Positions 1 through 6,919 of a DNA stretch of 18,419 nucleotides are shown here, one piece after another. The position numbers and the translations under genes were made by a program. Below the pieces are notes generated by a model. It saw only the letters and a program-made list of their open reading frames with translations, did no database searches and had not been told where the DNA came from. Origin of the DNA: Apophysomyces variabilis. Lineage: Eukaryota > Mucoromycota > Mucoromycetes > Mucorales > Mucoraceae. Every line of letters begins with the position of its first letter. The stretch's first letter is position 1. The stretch covers positions 1 through 18,419 of the forward strand of contig MZZL01000032.1 of the NCBI GenBank assembly GCA_002749535.1. The letters run 5' to 3'.

Positions 1-789
1 AGAGAGCTACATTGCATGTAAAATACGATGATCCATATACCAAATTGGGAAACTGTATTGTAGTCCCGCTATTAAGGTGTATAACGACATACTAGCTATA
101 CGACAAGGGCAACCAAAACGCATCAGGATTTCTTCATAAATGAAAGTAGCGATTGCTTCACCAGTTGCATCTGGGACGGCGCGAGCGATTGGCCAATTCA
201 TTGCATAGTCAACTGCTGTGAGAAGCCACCAATTACCGTTCAGAGTTGTGGGAAGTTCACCGATGAAATCAAGATGCCAACGAGAGAAGGCAGGTGGAAC
301 CTCTAAAGGTTTCATGGGTGCGTGATGCATATTGCGCTCTGGGTTTGCTGCGAGTTGACATTGTGGGCATTTTGCTATCCAGTTATTGATATCTGACCGC
401 ATATCTGGCCACCACCAACGCTTGCGCATCACATCAAACATTGTGAGCTGACCGGGATGCCCGAAACCATTGTGGTAACTGTTAACCAAGTCTGCTCGCT
501 TGGCACGGAGCATGTAGCGGACCTTATGGATCTTGCCATCAATCTTGACCTTGCGGAACACCTTACTATCCTTGAACTCAAAATGTTTCTCGTTTTTCAA
601 CAGGACTTCTTTTAGATCTTCAGGCCATTCTTCCTTGGGATGTGCGTAAAACTTTGGCCAGTCGGAATGAGGAACCAGTTGTGCACCATAAACATATTGA
701 GGCTCCAAGTCAGCTTCTTATGATTCATCTAGGTGGTCTTGACGTCGGGATAGTGCGTCTGGGACATGGTTCTCCTGGCCGGGCTTGTA
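1..789 (-). pseudogene. Integrase domain of Gypsy Pol (partial)
   Basis: The main open segment is 7-708. It contains the HHCC zinc-binding module of retroviral-type integrases: H-x4-H (HNGFGH) around position 470 and C-x2-C (CPQC) near 360, separated by the usual RKRWWWPDM segment. The catalytic core then starts at WHLDFIGELP, which supplies the first aspartate of the DDE triad. Below about position 110 the frame no longer shows the expected second aspartate motif. It runs instead into a degraded stretch where only pieces such as MDHRI are recognisable, so one or more small indels are likely. The segment is joined to RNase H through PDALSRR (the usual linker) with an in-frame TAA near 710 and a TGA at 790. 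The C-terminus lies outside the window. It is probably inactive. Confidence 0.9.
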
Positions 790-1206
790 TCATATATCTG
801 GATCAAACATTTCGAGGTCTGCCATCCACTGAGTAAGTCGTGGGGTCAGTTTCTTTTGGGTCCAGAAATAATGCAGGGGATGGTGGTCCGTGTAGATAAC
901 ATAAGGTCTACCTTCCACAAAACATCTCCATGATTTCAATGCATGCAGGATTGCCAGCAGTTCCCTCTCTTGCGCAGGGTAATTCTTTTCCGCCGGGGAG
1001 AACTTTTTGGATTCAAATGCAATAGGGTGTCGGACGCCGTGTTCATCTTCTTGCAACAACACCACACCAACACCGTAGTCTGACGCATCAGTCTCGATGA
1101 TGAATGGTCGGTCCGTGTTCGGAGGCTGTAATACTGGTGCACTGGTCATACGTTCCTTGATCTCCTCAAATGCTTTCTGACAAGCCGCAGTCCATGTGAT
1201 AGAGCG
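790..1206 (-). pseudogene. RNase H domain of Gypsy Pol
   Basis: In the same reading frame as the RT, and following a TGA at 1207, the sequence encodes the tether and RNase H fold that degrades the RNA strand of the RNA-DNA hybrid. The visible active-site motifs are TDASDYGVG (first Asp), the NYPAQERELLAI segment (Glu) and YTDHHPL (Asp). All three acidic positions are therefore kept. The domain is followed by LTQWMADLEMFDPDI and then a TGA where the family normally has Arg, consistent with CGA changing to TGA. Without the two flanking stops this would be one continuous Pol. Confidence 0.9.
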
Positions 1207-2256
1207 TCACTTCGCACCTGTGCCCTTGGTAAGATCCGTCAAAGGCGATGCGATGCTTGAGAAATCGCAAATGAACCTTCTGTAATGGGAACCAAGACCG
1301 ATGAATTGACGCACCTCTTGGACGTTTGTAGGTTGGGGCCAGTCTTGGATCGCTTTGATCTTGCTTGCTGCTAGAAGTATTCCTTGGGCAGAGACCCAGA
1401 AACCTACGAACTCCAATTCAGATTTATTGAATTCACACTTTTTGAGATTGGCGTATAGCTTTGCTTCTCGTAATTTGTCCAGTACCAAACGAACATGTTC
1501 TTGATGTTTTTCGGGCGTTCTACTGTAGATTAGAATGTCATCCAAGTAGACCAGAGCGAATTTGTCCAAGTAATCTCTGAGCACAGAGTTCATCAACCGT
1601 TGGAACGTTGGTGGAGCATTAGTTAAACTGAAAGGCAGTACCAAAAACTCATATGAGCCATATCGAGTGTTAAAAGCCATTTTAGGGACATCCTCCGGGT
1701 GTATGCGGACCTGGTGGTAGCCACTCTTAAGGTCAATGCTGGAGAAATACTTTGCACCACCCAACCGTTCAAGACATTCATCGATACACGGCAGAGGGTG
1801 AGAATTACGACGTGTGACTTGATTGATAGCCCTGTAATCGATATAGAGACGCATAGAGCCGTCCTTCTTGCGAACAAACAAAACCGGAGCTCCCCAAGGG
1901 GATGTACTTTGACGGATAAGGCGAAGGTCAATAAGTTCCTTTAATTGCTTGCAGAGTTCATCCAGTTCTTTCGGGCTCATTTTGAAAGGTGGTTGATTGA
2001 TTGGTGCAGCGTCTCCAGTATCAATGACATGTTCCACTTCGTGTTCTGGCAGCAGACCAGGGAGTGTGTCCTTGAAAATATCAGAGTACTGCTTGATCAA
2101 GTTGTCAAATGATCCATTCATGTCCTTCACAGCATCGTTCATCAAGTATAGGAGGTATGCTTCTTCAGTTTGTTTCTTATGGTTCATGCGCTGGAATTGC
2201 CAGCCAGATATCAAATATGACAGTTCAGGAACATGACGAGTGTATTTGGGTCGCAA
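1207..2256 (-). pseudogene. Reverse transcriptase domain of Gypsy Pol
   Basis: This is an open segment of 349 codons. RT fingers and palm motifs appear in order: LIRQSTSPWGAPVLFVRKKDGS, DYRAIN, SSIDLKSGYHQ, the PFSLTNAPPTFQ block, and the catalytic YLDD box at 1537-1548 (about residue 237), then YANLKKCEF and the connection domain with YRRFI. The catalytic Asp pair is intact. Two positions differ from the usual family form: Tyr where Cys is common in the RL-C-IDYR motif, and Ser for Gly in PFGLTNAP. Both are explained by G-to-A changes. The frame opens from the preceding protease segment without a shift, so the Met at 2256 is only the first Met after that segment and not a true start. A TGA after GTGAK closes it. 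Confidence 0.95.
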
Positions 2257-2799
2257 TATGTACGATTGTCCTTCATGGCGTATTTTCCAGCTATCCAGTT
2301 CCCAGTTGGGTTCTGGTTTTACGTGTTTGAACCAGTCTTGTCTGAGAATTAGATCAAACTTAGTGTCAAGTATATAGGCGTCCCATTGTTGCTAGAATCT
2401 ACCCCCCATACAGAGTTCTATAGAAACCTTCACATTTATTCTGATTCTGTGCCCGCCTACTGTTTCTACTTCCTGACCATATACTTCATATGCTGTTAGG
2501 CCTTGGGCTAACTATGGAGCAATATATGAGGATTCCGCGCCTATGTCTAGCAGTGCTGTGGCTTCTCTCCCATTATACTTGATAGTATAAAGGGGCAGTT
2601 CCCTGGGCTTGATCGAATTCAGCGAGTTTAAATGTTCTTGGTCCATTCTGATGTCCTCAGGCATCATATCATCAGTAGCAGACATATACGAGGAAGATAC
2701 TTCTTTATTAATTTCGATTGATTCCTTTTCTGGTACTTTCTTGGTACTCGCCTCAGGGGAGGATTTTTCTTCTACCATGCACAGCTGACCTCCCTTCAC
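2257..2799 (-). pseudogene. Retropepsin-like aspartic protease region of Gypsy Pol
   Basis: The frame is the same as that of the RT. The best open piece is 2512-2799; its C-terminal part reads NGREATALLDIGAESSYI. This aligns with the retropepsin active-site motif, in which DTG or DSG is expected. Here the triplet (2539-2547) is Asp-Ile-Gly, a Thr-to-Ile change that one C-to-T transition explains and that should abolish proteolysis. TAG codons follow after YIAP and before QQWDAYILDT. The downstream stretch still shows the flap and C-terminal part of the protease (VGGHRIRINV, then FDLILRQDWF) leading into RT. Upstream is an acidic, low-complexity linker. Confidence 0.85.
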
Positions 2800-3029
2800 A
2801 GCTGTGCTGGCTGAAAACCCTGACGTTTTCGGTCATGTTCTTCGTCGAGTTCTTTGATCTTCTCGCGGATTCTTGCAAGGCAGGATTGGCAATCGCGACG
2901 GATATGACCTTTCTTGTTATACCAGTAACATACCAGGTCTGTGTGACGAGCGTTGGGCGTTGTTCTGCTTGATCAGCTGGTAATGGCATCCAGATCCATA
3001 GGTTCGGGTTGAGAAGTTGAGGTGGATTC
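2800..3029 (-). pseudogene. Nucleocapsid part of Gag with damaged CCHC zinc knuckle
   Basis: Reading on in the Gag frame past a TAG (likely CAG) gives a Pro/Ser-rich stretch with PEPMDLDAI, a TGA (likely CGA), then CYWYNKKGHIRRDC at 2889-2930. Spacing fits the C-x2-C-x4-H-x4-C retroviral zinc knuckle that binds genomic RNA, but the second Cys is Tyr (codon at 2919-2921), one G-to-A change. A basic/acidic helix (ARIREKIKELDEEHDRKR) follows, then another TGA. Pol is in a different frame (shifted by one), so either programmed frameshifting or a later indel joins Gag to Pol near 2800. A longer overlapping frame at 2753-3052 is a shadow. Confidence 0.8.
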
Positions 3030-3728
3030 CTAACGGACTTCGTTCGTGACAACCATTTGTCTCACACGCCTTCCGCTCTCATAGGCCAAGGCAGCGCAAA
3101 TGGCTCTATCCAAGGATTCTGGTTCTCGCATTAACACATGGACTCTGACTTCTTTCTTCAGTCCATGCACGAAATGGTCCATGGCCTCTTCTTCGGTCAT
3201 ATTGGGAATCTCCAACTGGATGTTCTGAAATTCGTCAACATATGCTTCGATCGAACCAGTTTGCCGTAACTCCGCTATCTTGTCACGAGCCATTTGGAGT
3301 GTGAAAACTGGGTGGAATTCTTCATTCAAACGGCGCTTGAAGGATCCCCACGTCCTTGGCTCTTCTTCTAACTGCTCAAGTCTGCGCCACCACACGTCGG
3401 CTCTTCCCCGTAAAAGGGTAATGGCATAACGCATTTGCTGGTCTGAATCAGCTTCCAGAAATTCAGCATAGCGTTCCACCGATCGCAACCATCCATCAAT
3501 GACGGCTGCGTTACGTTCTCCACTGTAAGTTTCTGGTTGGCGGGCACGCATCTTGGTCACCACGCCTGTTATCTTGTCATTCATCTGCATGGCCTTCTGG
3601 AAAGCTTGGGCCATCAGGGTAATCATATCTTCCATACTGGGTTGGCTTGACATGCTTAGTTTCTCGAACGCTTCAATGGTACTCAGTATTAAATTGTCAA
3701 TTTGTTCTTCGTGGATACGATCTTGCAT
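3030..3728 (-). CDS. Gag capsid-like protein (Retrotrans_gag), 232 codons
   Basis: The start is chosen at ATG 3726-3728 because it is the first Met after the LTR; it lies inside the primer-binding site. The N-terminus is helical and Met/Gln-rich. The core from about residue 65 to 200 matches Retrotrans_gag: QPETYSGE, then IDGWLRSVERYAEF, QQMRYAITLLRGRADVWWRRL, SFKRRLNEEFHP, and the helical tail ending HFVHGLKKEVRVHV. Such proteins assemble the virus-like particle in which reverse transcription occurs. The TAG ending the frame appears premature because the zinc-knuckle region continues in the same frame beyond it. Confidence 0.88.
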   Translation of the reverse strand: MQDRIHEEQIDNLILSTIEAFEKLSMSSQPSMEDMITLMAQAFQKAMQMNDKITGVVTKMRARQPETYSGERNAAVIDGWLRSVERYAEFLEADSDQQMRYAITLLRGRADVWWRRLEQLEEEPRTWGSFKRRLNEEFHPVFTLQMARDKIAELRQTGSIEAYVDEFQNIQLEIPNMTEEEAMDHFVHGLKKEVRVHVLMREPESLDRAICAALAYESGRRVRQMVVTNEVR

Positions 3729-3737
3729 CAGCTACCA
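3722..3737 (-). other. Primer-binding site of the Gypsy element
   Basis: On the minus strand, TGGTAGCTGATGCAAG starts 2 nt after the LTR end ACAACA. A primer-binding site beginning TGG immediately inside the 5' LTR is the standard arrangement, because tRNAs end in CCA. The first seven bases (TGGTAGC) would pair with a tRNA ending GCTACCA, as yeast initiator tRNA-Met does. The remaining bases were not matched to a tRNA. The Gag ATG falls within this site. Confidence 0.75.
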
Positions 3738-3739
3738 AT

Positions 3740-4060
3740 TGTTGTGCGCGGTATTTTCTTCCTGATCTGGGTTTTCTTCCTGGCAAAGGTCAAACCCACT
3801 GGGGATCAAGGGTAACAAAAGAGATAGAGAATAAACAGATGATTGTCTTTATTGCTAAGTAAATTCATGGATATTTATATTTTTTCTAAATCTAATTGTA
3901 ACAATGCTGATACAGTCGAGCATTCGAAATAAGTAAAATAAACGGGCAAGAGATTATGTAATGGTTTTGCTGAGCATGGTACTCCTGGAGATGTTGCTCT
4001 TTTGTAGTGAAGGCCGAAGCGTTAAAGGTTTACCGTTTTTGGATCAAGGCCGATCTGAGC
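3740..4060 (-). repeat. 5' LTR of the minus-strand Gypsy element
   Basis: The inner end on the plus strand is TGTTGTGCGCGG at 3740, two bases from the primer-binding site. Read on the minus strand, a TATA box (TATAAATAT, 3871-3879) precedes an AATAAA signal (3848-3853) and a T-rich stretch, the normal U3-R-U5 layout. The core resembles LTR C and LTR D in this window (TATAAATATC, then GCAATAAAGA). The outer end is unclear. It lies near 4030-4070, or at 4106 if the ACGACA there pairs with TGTTGT. The sequence from 4030 also matches the tails of plus-strand LTRs B and C, so the two repeats may overlap or share a junction. Confidence 0.75.
3871..3879 (-). promoter_or_regulatory. LTR TATA box
   Basis: TATAAATAT on the minus strand lies 26 bp upstream of AATAAA (3848-3853) inside the Gypsy LTR. 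It is the likely promoter for the element's genomic RNA. The same TATA/AATAAA pair recurs in LTRs A, B, C and D. Confidence 0.6.
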
Positions 4061-4106
4061 AAAAGGTTTGTGTCACTACAACTTTGCAGGCACGACAGTC
4101 GTAGCA
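4030..4106 (+). repeat. LTR-end-like segment preceding LTR A
   Basis: The stretch running from TTGGATCA to CACTACAACTTTGCAGG and ACGACA is clearly homologous, in the same orientation, to the ends of LTR B and LTR C (10325-10352 and 10634-10690). It therefore looks like the tail of a plus-strand LTR that directly precedes LTR A, mirroring the B-C tandem. Alternatively it is the first part of U3 of the minus-strand LTR. I cannot separate these without a full-length family copy. Confidence 0.5.
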
Positions 4107-4391
4107 CTTTTCTGCTGTGTTATCTTTTTGCCTCTTTTGGAGTACATTAGTACTACCATCATCACCGTGCGTCAAATATTCTCAACATGAGTCATGACAA
4201 GTATCATTACGCAAGAATAGAAGTCTTTATCACTTATTGATAGTCAGCTTATAGAGAATTAATATAATATAAATATCTTCAAAGTAAAAACAAAATAAAA
4301 ATTATTATCTATCTATTTTATTATCTTACAAATCCTCTATCATTGTTCTCATTATTACTTGGCCATTGATATTTTAGCTCAGCATATGACA
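4107..4391 (+). repeat. LTR A, 5' LTR of an old plus-strand element
   Basis: It begins at a GTCGTAGCAC sequence homologous to TGTTGTAGCAG at the start of LTR B. It carries the shared block with TTTTTGCC, the GAGTCATGA block and the TATA box (4268-4275), and ends at TATGACA. The order and spacing match LTRs B and C, but divergence is high, so the copy is old. It is followed within about 8 nt by a TGGTAGCTGATG primer-binding site and then by gag-like sequence. This marks it as a 5' LTR and not a solo LTR. Confidence 0.7.
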
Positions 4392-4399
4392 ATAATATT

Positions 4400-4413
4400 T
4401 GGTAGCTGATGAC
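4400..4413 (+). other. Primer-binding site of the plus-strand element
   Basis: TGGTAGCTGATGAC is identical over its first 12 bases to the primer-binding site of the minus-strand Gypsy element, and is likewise followed by a possible gag start (ATG at 4408). Its position just inside LTR A supports the element's orientation. Confidence 0.6.
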
Positions 4414-4474
4414 AAGCAATTTTTCCATCAAACAACAGAAACAGTTTGTAATTTAAGAATTAGTCCTCTAAAGT

Positions 4475-4945
4475 TTACCAGAAGAATATCATGTGTTATA
4501 CAAGGCAAACGTCAAGCAAATAGAAATACCAGAAGAGGATCAAAAACAATTTTCAGAGACAAACCTCAGAGCATTACAAGAGAAAGCAAAAAGATTAAGT
4601 CAACAGTTTTAAGAATTATATCAAAAGAAAAATATGGAACAACAAGTGATAATGGCCATAATGCATTCTATGCTAGAACAGATTAAGGTACAACAAGAAG
4701 AAATCAAGGCTCTACAAGAAGAATTCAGAATGAACTATAATGAAAACATGACCTTACTATGAGTAGTCAAGCCAGTTTAATCAGATGTCTTCTGAGGTGA
4801 TTGAGTATTAGCTACAATTGAGGCATGGTTGCATATAGTAGAAAAACATGGCGACTTTAATGGTCTCAAGAATCAGCAATGAGTCCTGTATACCTCTATG
4901 CTGCTCAGAGATGGAGTGGCAACCTGGTGCCAGTATTTAGTAGTA
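4475..4945 (+). pseudogene. Decayed gag of the plus-strand LTR element
   Basis: No single open frame remains. The frame starting at 4475 reads through EYHVLYKANVKQI, a Glu/Gln-rich helical part with a TAA, then LEQIKVQQEEIKALQEEF (a probable coiled coil) to a TGA near 4760. After more stops, IEAWLHIVEKHGDF, LLRDGVATW and neighbouring residues align with IDGWLRSVERYAEF and LLRGRADVW of the Gag at 3030-3728, including the Trp-Leu and Leu-Leu-Arg positions. It is therefore a Retrotrans_gag relic. The sequence is lost just after this motif, where hAT-3 begins. An overlapping 95-codon frame at 4399-4686 is a shadow. Confidence 0.75.
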
Positions 4946-4955
4946 TTCTGCAAAA

Positions 4956-5045
4956 GAACTGAAGAACCAGAACTGAACTGGAACTGAACTGAAAAAATTA
5001 GTTTGATTCTTTCCTAGAACTGAACTGGAACTAAGGTTGGTTCTT
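4956..5045. repeat. Subterminal GAACTG repeats of hAT-3
   Basis: AAGAACTGAAGAACCAGAAC is followed by further tandem or spaced GAACTGAACTG and GAACTGGAAC copies, and again near 5017-5045. Clusters of short direct motifs next to the end are typical binding sites for hAT transposases. The motif differs from the GATCTGATC motif of hAT-1 and hAT-2, so hAT-3 is a separate family. Confidence 0.6.
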
Positions 5046-5116
5046 TATAAAGAAACTAAAGAACTAAAGCCATTTTTCACTTAAACTAATTAGCACAATT
5101 CTGAATTAGATCCAGT

Positions 5117-5807
5117 TTATTCAAAAGAAAAGAATGACCAAGATTCTAAAAGCATTAACTGTTTTATAACATATGGATCTAGTCGATTAAGTATGTAGGG
5201 AAGTAAAAGGCGTGATGCTGAAAAGCATCATTCAGATGACGTTGACGTTGCTAGAACAGCTAAATATTATGCTGCCATGTTAGCAAGATTTGGCTATCAA
5301 TGCAACTGCATCTGCCAGTATACCAATTCTAAGGCTTTGTTACCTTCTGTAGTAGGAGCGCAGATTTTCTCTGAAATGTAATCAGCTAGCTCATCTGATA
5401 TATTCAGCATTCTATACAAGTCATAAAGCTTCTTTATCTTTTTGTCAACCGCAGCTTCAGCCTCTCCTCTTTTCAGAAAACTGGACCAAGTGTTCTTTAC
5501 CATGTTCTGGCTAAGGACCTGCCATTCTTCCTCCCAACCACTTCAATACTACCATGAGAACTTCATATATGGGTCCATTGCAGTGGCAACTGTGTAGATG
5601 TGCATATTATCCATTTTGCAGTAATACTTTTATAGCTTTTTTAATCTAATCTCAGCAGCATTTTGCAATTCCATGTAGTTCTGAGTATCAGCTGCAAAAT
5701 CTTCTAGCAAGTCTATGAGCTTATTGTAAAATAAGATACTTGTATTGATTGTCACATGGGATTTGCTTGCAGAAAGACGTTTAGTCATGACATCAAACAT
5801 ATAGAGC
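5117..5807 (-). pseudogene. hAT transposase C-terminal fragment (hAT-3)
   Basis: Translated on the minus strand from 5806 down, with several stops, the order is: MFDVMTKRLSASKSHVTINT, then FYNKLIDLLEDFA, a KKL-stop-KYYCKMDN stretch, HIYTVATAMDPYMKFSW, a charged linker, and the hAT C-terminal dimerisation domain (LELVYWQMQLH, PNLANMAA, YLAVLATSTSSE, CFSASRLLLP, LMLLESW), ending in TAA at 5117-5119. The motif order matches the C-terminal third of hAT-1 and hAT-2 (KKYY, ATALD, YW, YLAVPASS), but residues differ widely. The best open piece, 5297-5503, is only a central part. The N-terminus is absent because hAT-1 lies there. Confidence 0.8.
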
Positions 5808-5950
5808 TAGGGATCATCAAAAATCCATGATCCATTTATCTGATCTGATCTGTATCCGGTTTTAATGGATACAGATCATTATATTCTCATCTGGATAGGA
5901 TCTGGATCAAAAAAGTACAATCTGATCTGATCCATTTAATCCATTTATAA
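5808..5950 (+). repeat. Left terminal and subterminal repeats of hAT-1
   Basis: The terminal TAGGGATCATC is followed by repeated GATCC, ATCTGATCTGATC and GGATACAGATC motifs in both orientations up to ATCCATTTATAAAAA. The same vocabulary recurs at 9765-9901, 11174-11310 and 15241-15375. These are likely transposase-binding sites and may also fold into hairpins. Confidence 0.75.
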
Positions 5951-6829
5951 AAACATAGTGCTTTTTACAGGTGGCCTCATTATTTTAGTCAGGTTGTTTA
6001 ACTATTAAACTAACTTTGTACGTGTTAAAAGATATATAGTATGCTTGCTTTGTTAAGTATGAACATTTATTTGAAAGAGAAATGCATAAAGTGTTGTTCA
6101 TTCCTTATCATTGAATGCAAGATTATGAAAACATAGCTCATTAGATGTCTAAATTAGTGAAAAGCTGATGCCGGTAAAAAGGATTGCAGATTGCAATGAG
6201 CAAAAAAAAGGCAGTAATGTTAAAAAAAGAATAAGTATAGTTCTCCAGTACTTTGGCTTAAAGTGTTAAGATGTAGTTCGAGATAATGTTCTTTCTCAAA
6301 TGGCGTTAACTTTGGGTAATGTCCATAAAAAGTTTGAATCTGTGAAATGGTTTTGAATGAAGGGAACAGTATGGCTATTATAAGATCTGGAATGCTGATG
6401 TTGGTGCGTAATAGGCAGAATGAAAAAGTGAGATGCATGTATCATTATGAAACGTTGAATATGATCTTTTTTTTTTCTTATTAAATACAGCCTTAATGCA
6501 CTGCAACCAAATAAACACATCTGTCTTTTCACTGAAACTTTTTTTGAGAAGATTAAAGTCCTTGTTCAACAGAATTGACCATCATACCGCAGTAAGAATG
6601 TTAAAGTGGAGTTTGATTCTACTTATGAAATACTTTGCAGGCTTATTAATGAAGTAACTGTCACAGTAAAGAAGTGCAGATGACTAATAAAATAACTGTC
6701 ACAGCAAAAAAGACTTAGATTAAAAATCAAAACTATAGCAGAGCTCATATTACATCATTGCTTCCGCAGCCAGATTTGTCATTGTTCTATTATAATCCTT
6801 TAACTATCATAATGACTGCAGCAAGAAGG
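5951..6829 (+). other. Non-coding 5' region of hAT-1
   Basis: This is AT-rich with no frame resembling a protein. It contains a short direct repeat: two copies, about 39 bp apart, of a segment centred on TAACTGTCACAG (6644-6674 and 6683-6713). Minus-strand frames at 6220-6569 arise from low stop density and show no family motif. The equivalent region of hAT-2 (11311-12216) is about the same length but almost unalignable by eye. Confidence 0.6.
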
Positions 6830-6837
6830 TATATAAA
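6830..6837 (+). promoter_or_regulatory. TATA box of hAT-1 transposase
   Basis: TATATAAA follows CTGCAGCAAGAAGG. In hAT-2 the matching place is CTGCAGCAAAATAC followed by TATAAATA (12217-12224). The site is about 90 bp before the inferred start codon. Conservation of context in two diverged copies supports a real core promoter. Confidence 0.6.
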
Positions 6838-6919
6838 CATGATCGACCAAAGTTCAAAAACGCTTTATTGAATCTCTATTCTCTTTTTACAACCTACCAT
6901 CTTTTTCTTACCAATCACT

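Larger units (their letters stand above)
1..4060 (-). mobile_element. Ty3/Gypsy LTR retrotransposon, 3' end beyond window
   Basis: Read on the minus strand from high to low coordinates, the order is LTR, primer-binding site, Gag, CCHC knuckle, aspartic protease, reverse transcriptase, RNase H, integrase. RT-RNase H before integrase is diagnostic of Ty3/Gypsy rather than Copia. The integrase is cut by the left window edge, so the C-terminus, any chromodomain and the 3' LTR are not visible. The coding part is clearly less AT-rich than the surrounding DNA, and long frames survive, so it is younger than its neighbours. Several in-frame stops, a Gag-to-Pol frame change and substitutions in key motifs make it non-autonomous now. 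The distal LTR boundary is uncertain by about 50 bp. Confidence 0.93.
4950..5807 (-). mobile_element. hAT-3, 3' half of a hAT DNA transposon
   Basis: The minus-strand transposase C-terminus is followed by a non-coding tail rich in short GAACTGAAC and GAACC repeats (4956-5045). That tail ends where the gag relic stops, so the outer end of the transposon lies near 4950. The other end is missing: coding sequence runs straight up to the left terminus of hAT-1 at 5808. No matching continuation is seen beyond the right end of hAT-1, so the rest has been deleted or moved. Confidence 0.75.

Noticed and set aside
1623..1931. 102-codon minus-strand frame within RT
   Set aside because: It lies out of frame inside the RT domain, whose own frame carries all RT motifs.
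2753..3052. 99-codon minus-strand frame in the Gypsy element
   Set aside because: It overlaps the Gag/nucleocapsid frame. The frame continuing from Gag carries the zinc knuckle, so this one is a shadow.
4399..4686. 95-codon basic plus-strand protein
   Set aside because: It lies out of frame relative to the gag relic, whose motifs recur in another frame. Its basic composition comes from A-rich codons.
5297..5503. Independent 68-codon gene
   Set aside because: The frame is an internal part of the hAT-3 transposase relic, whose homology extends on both sides through stops.
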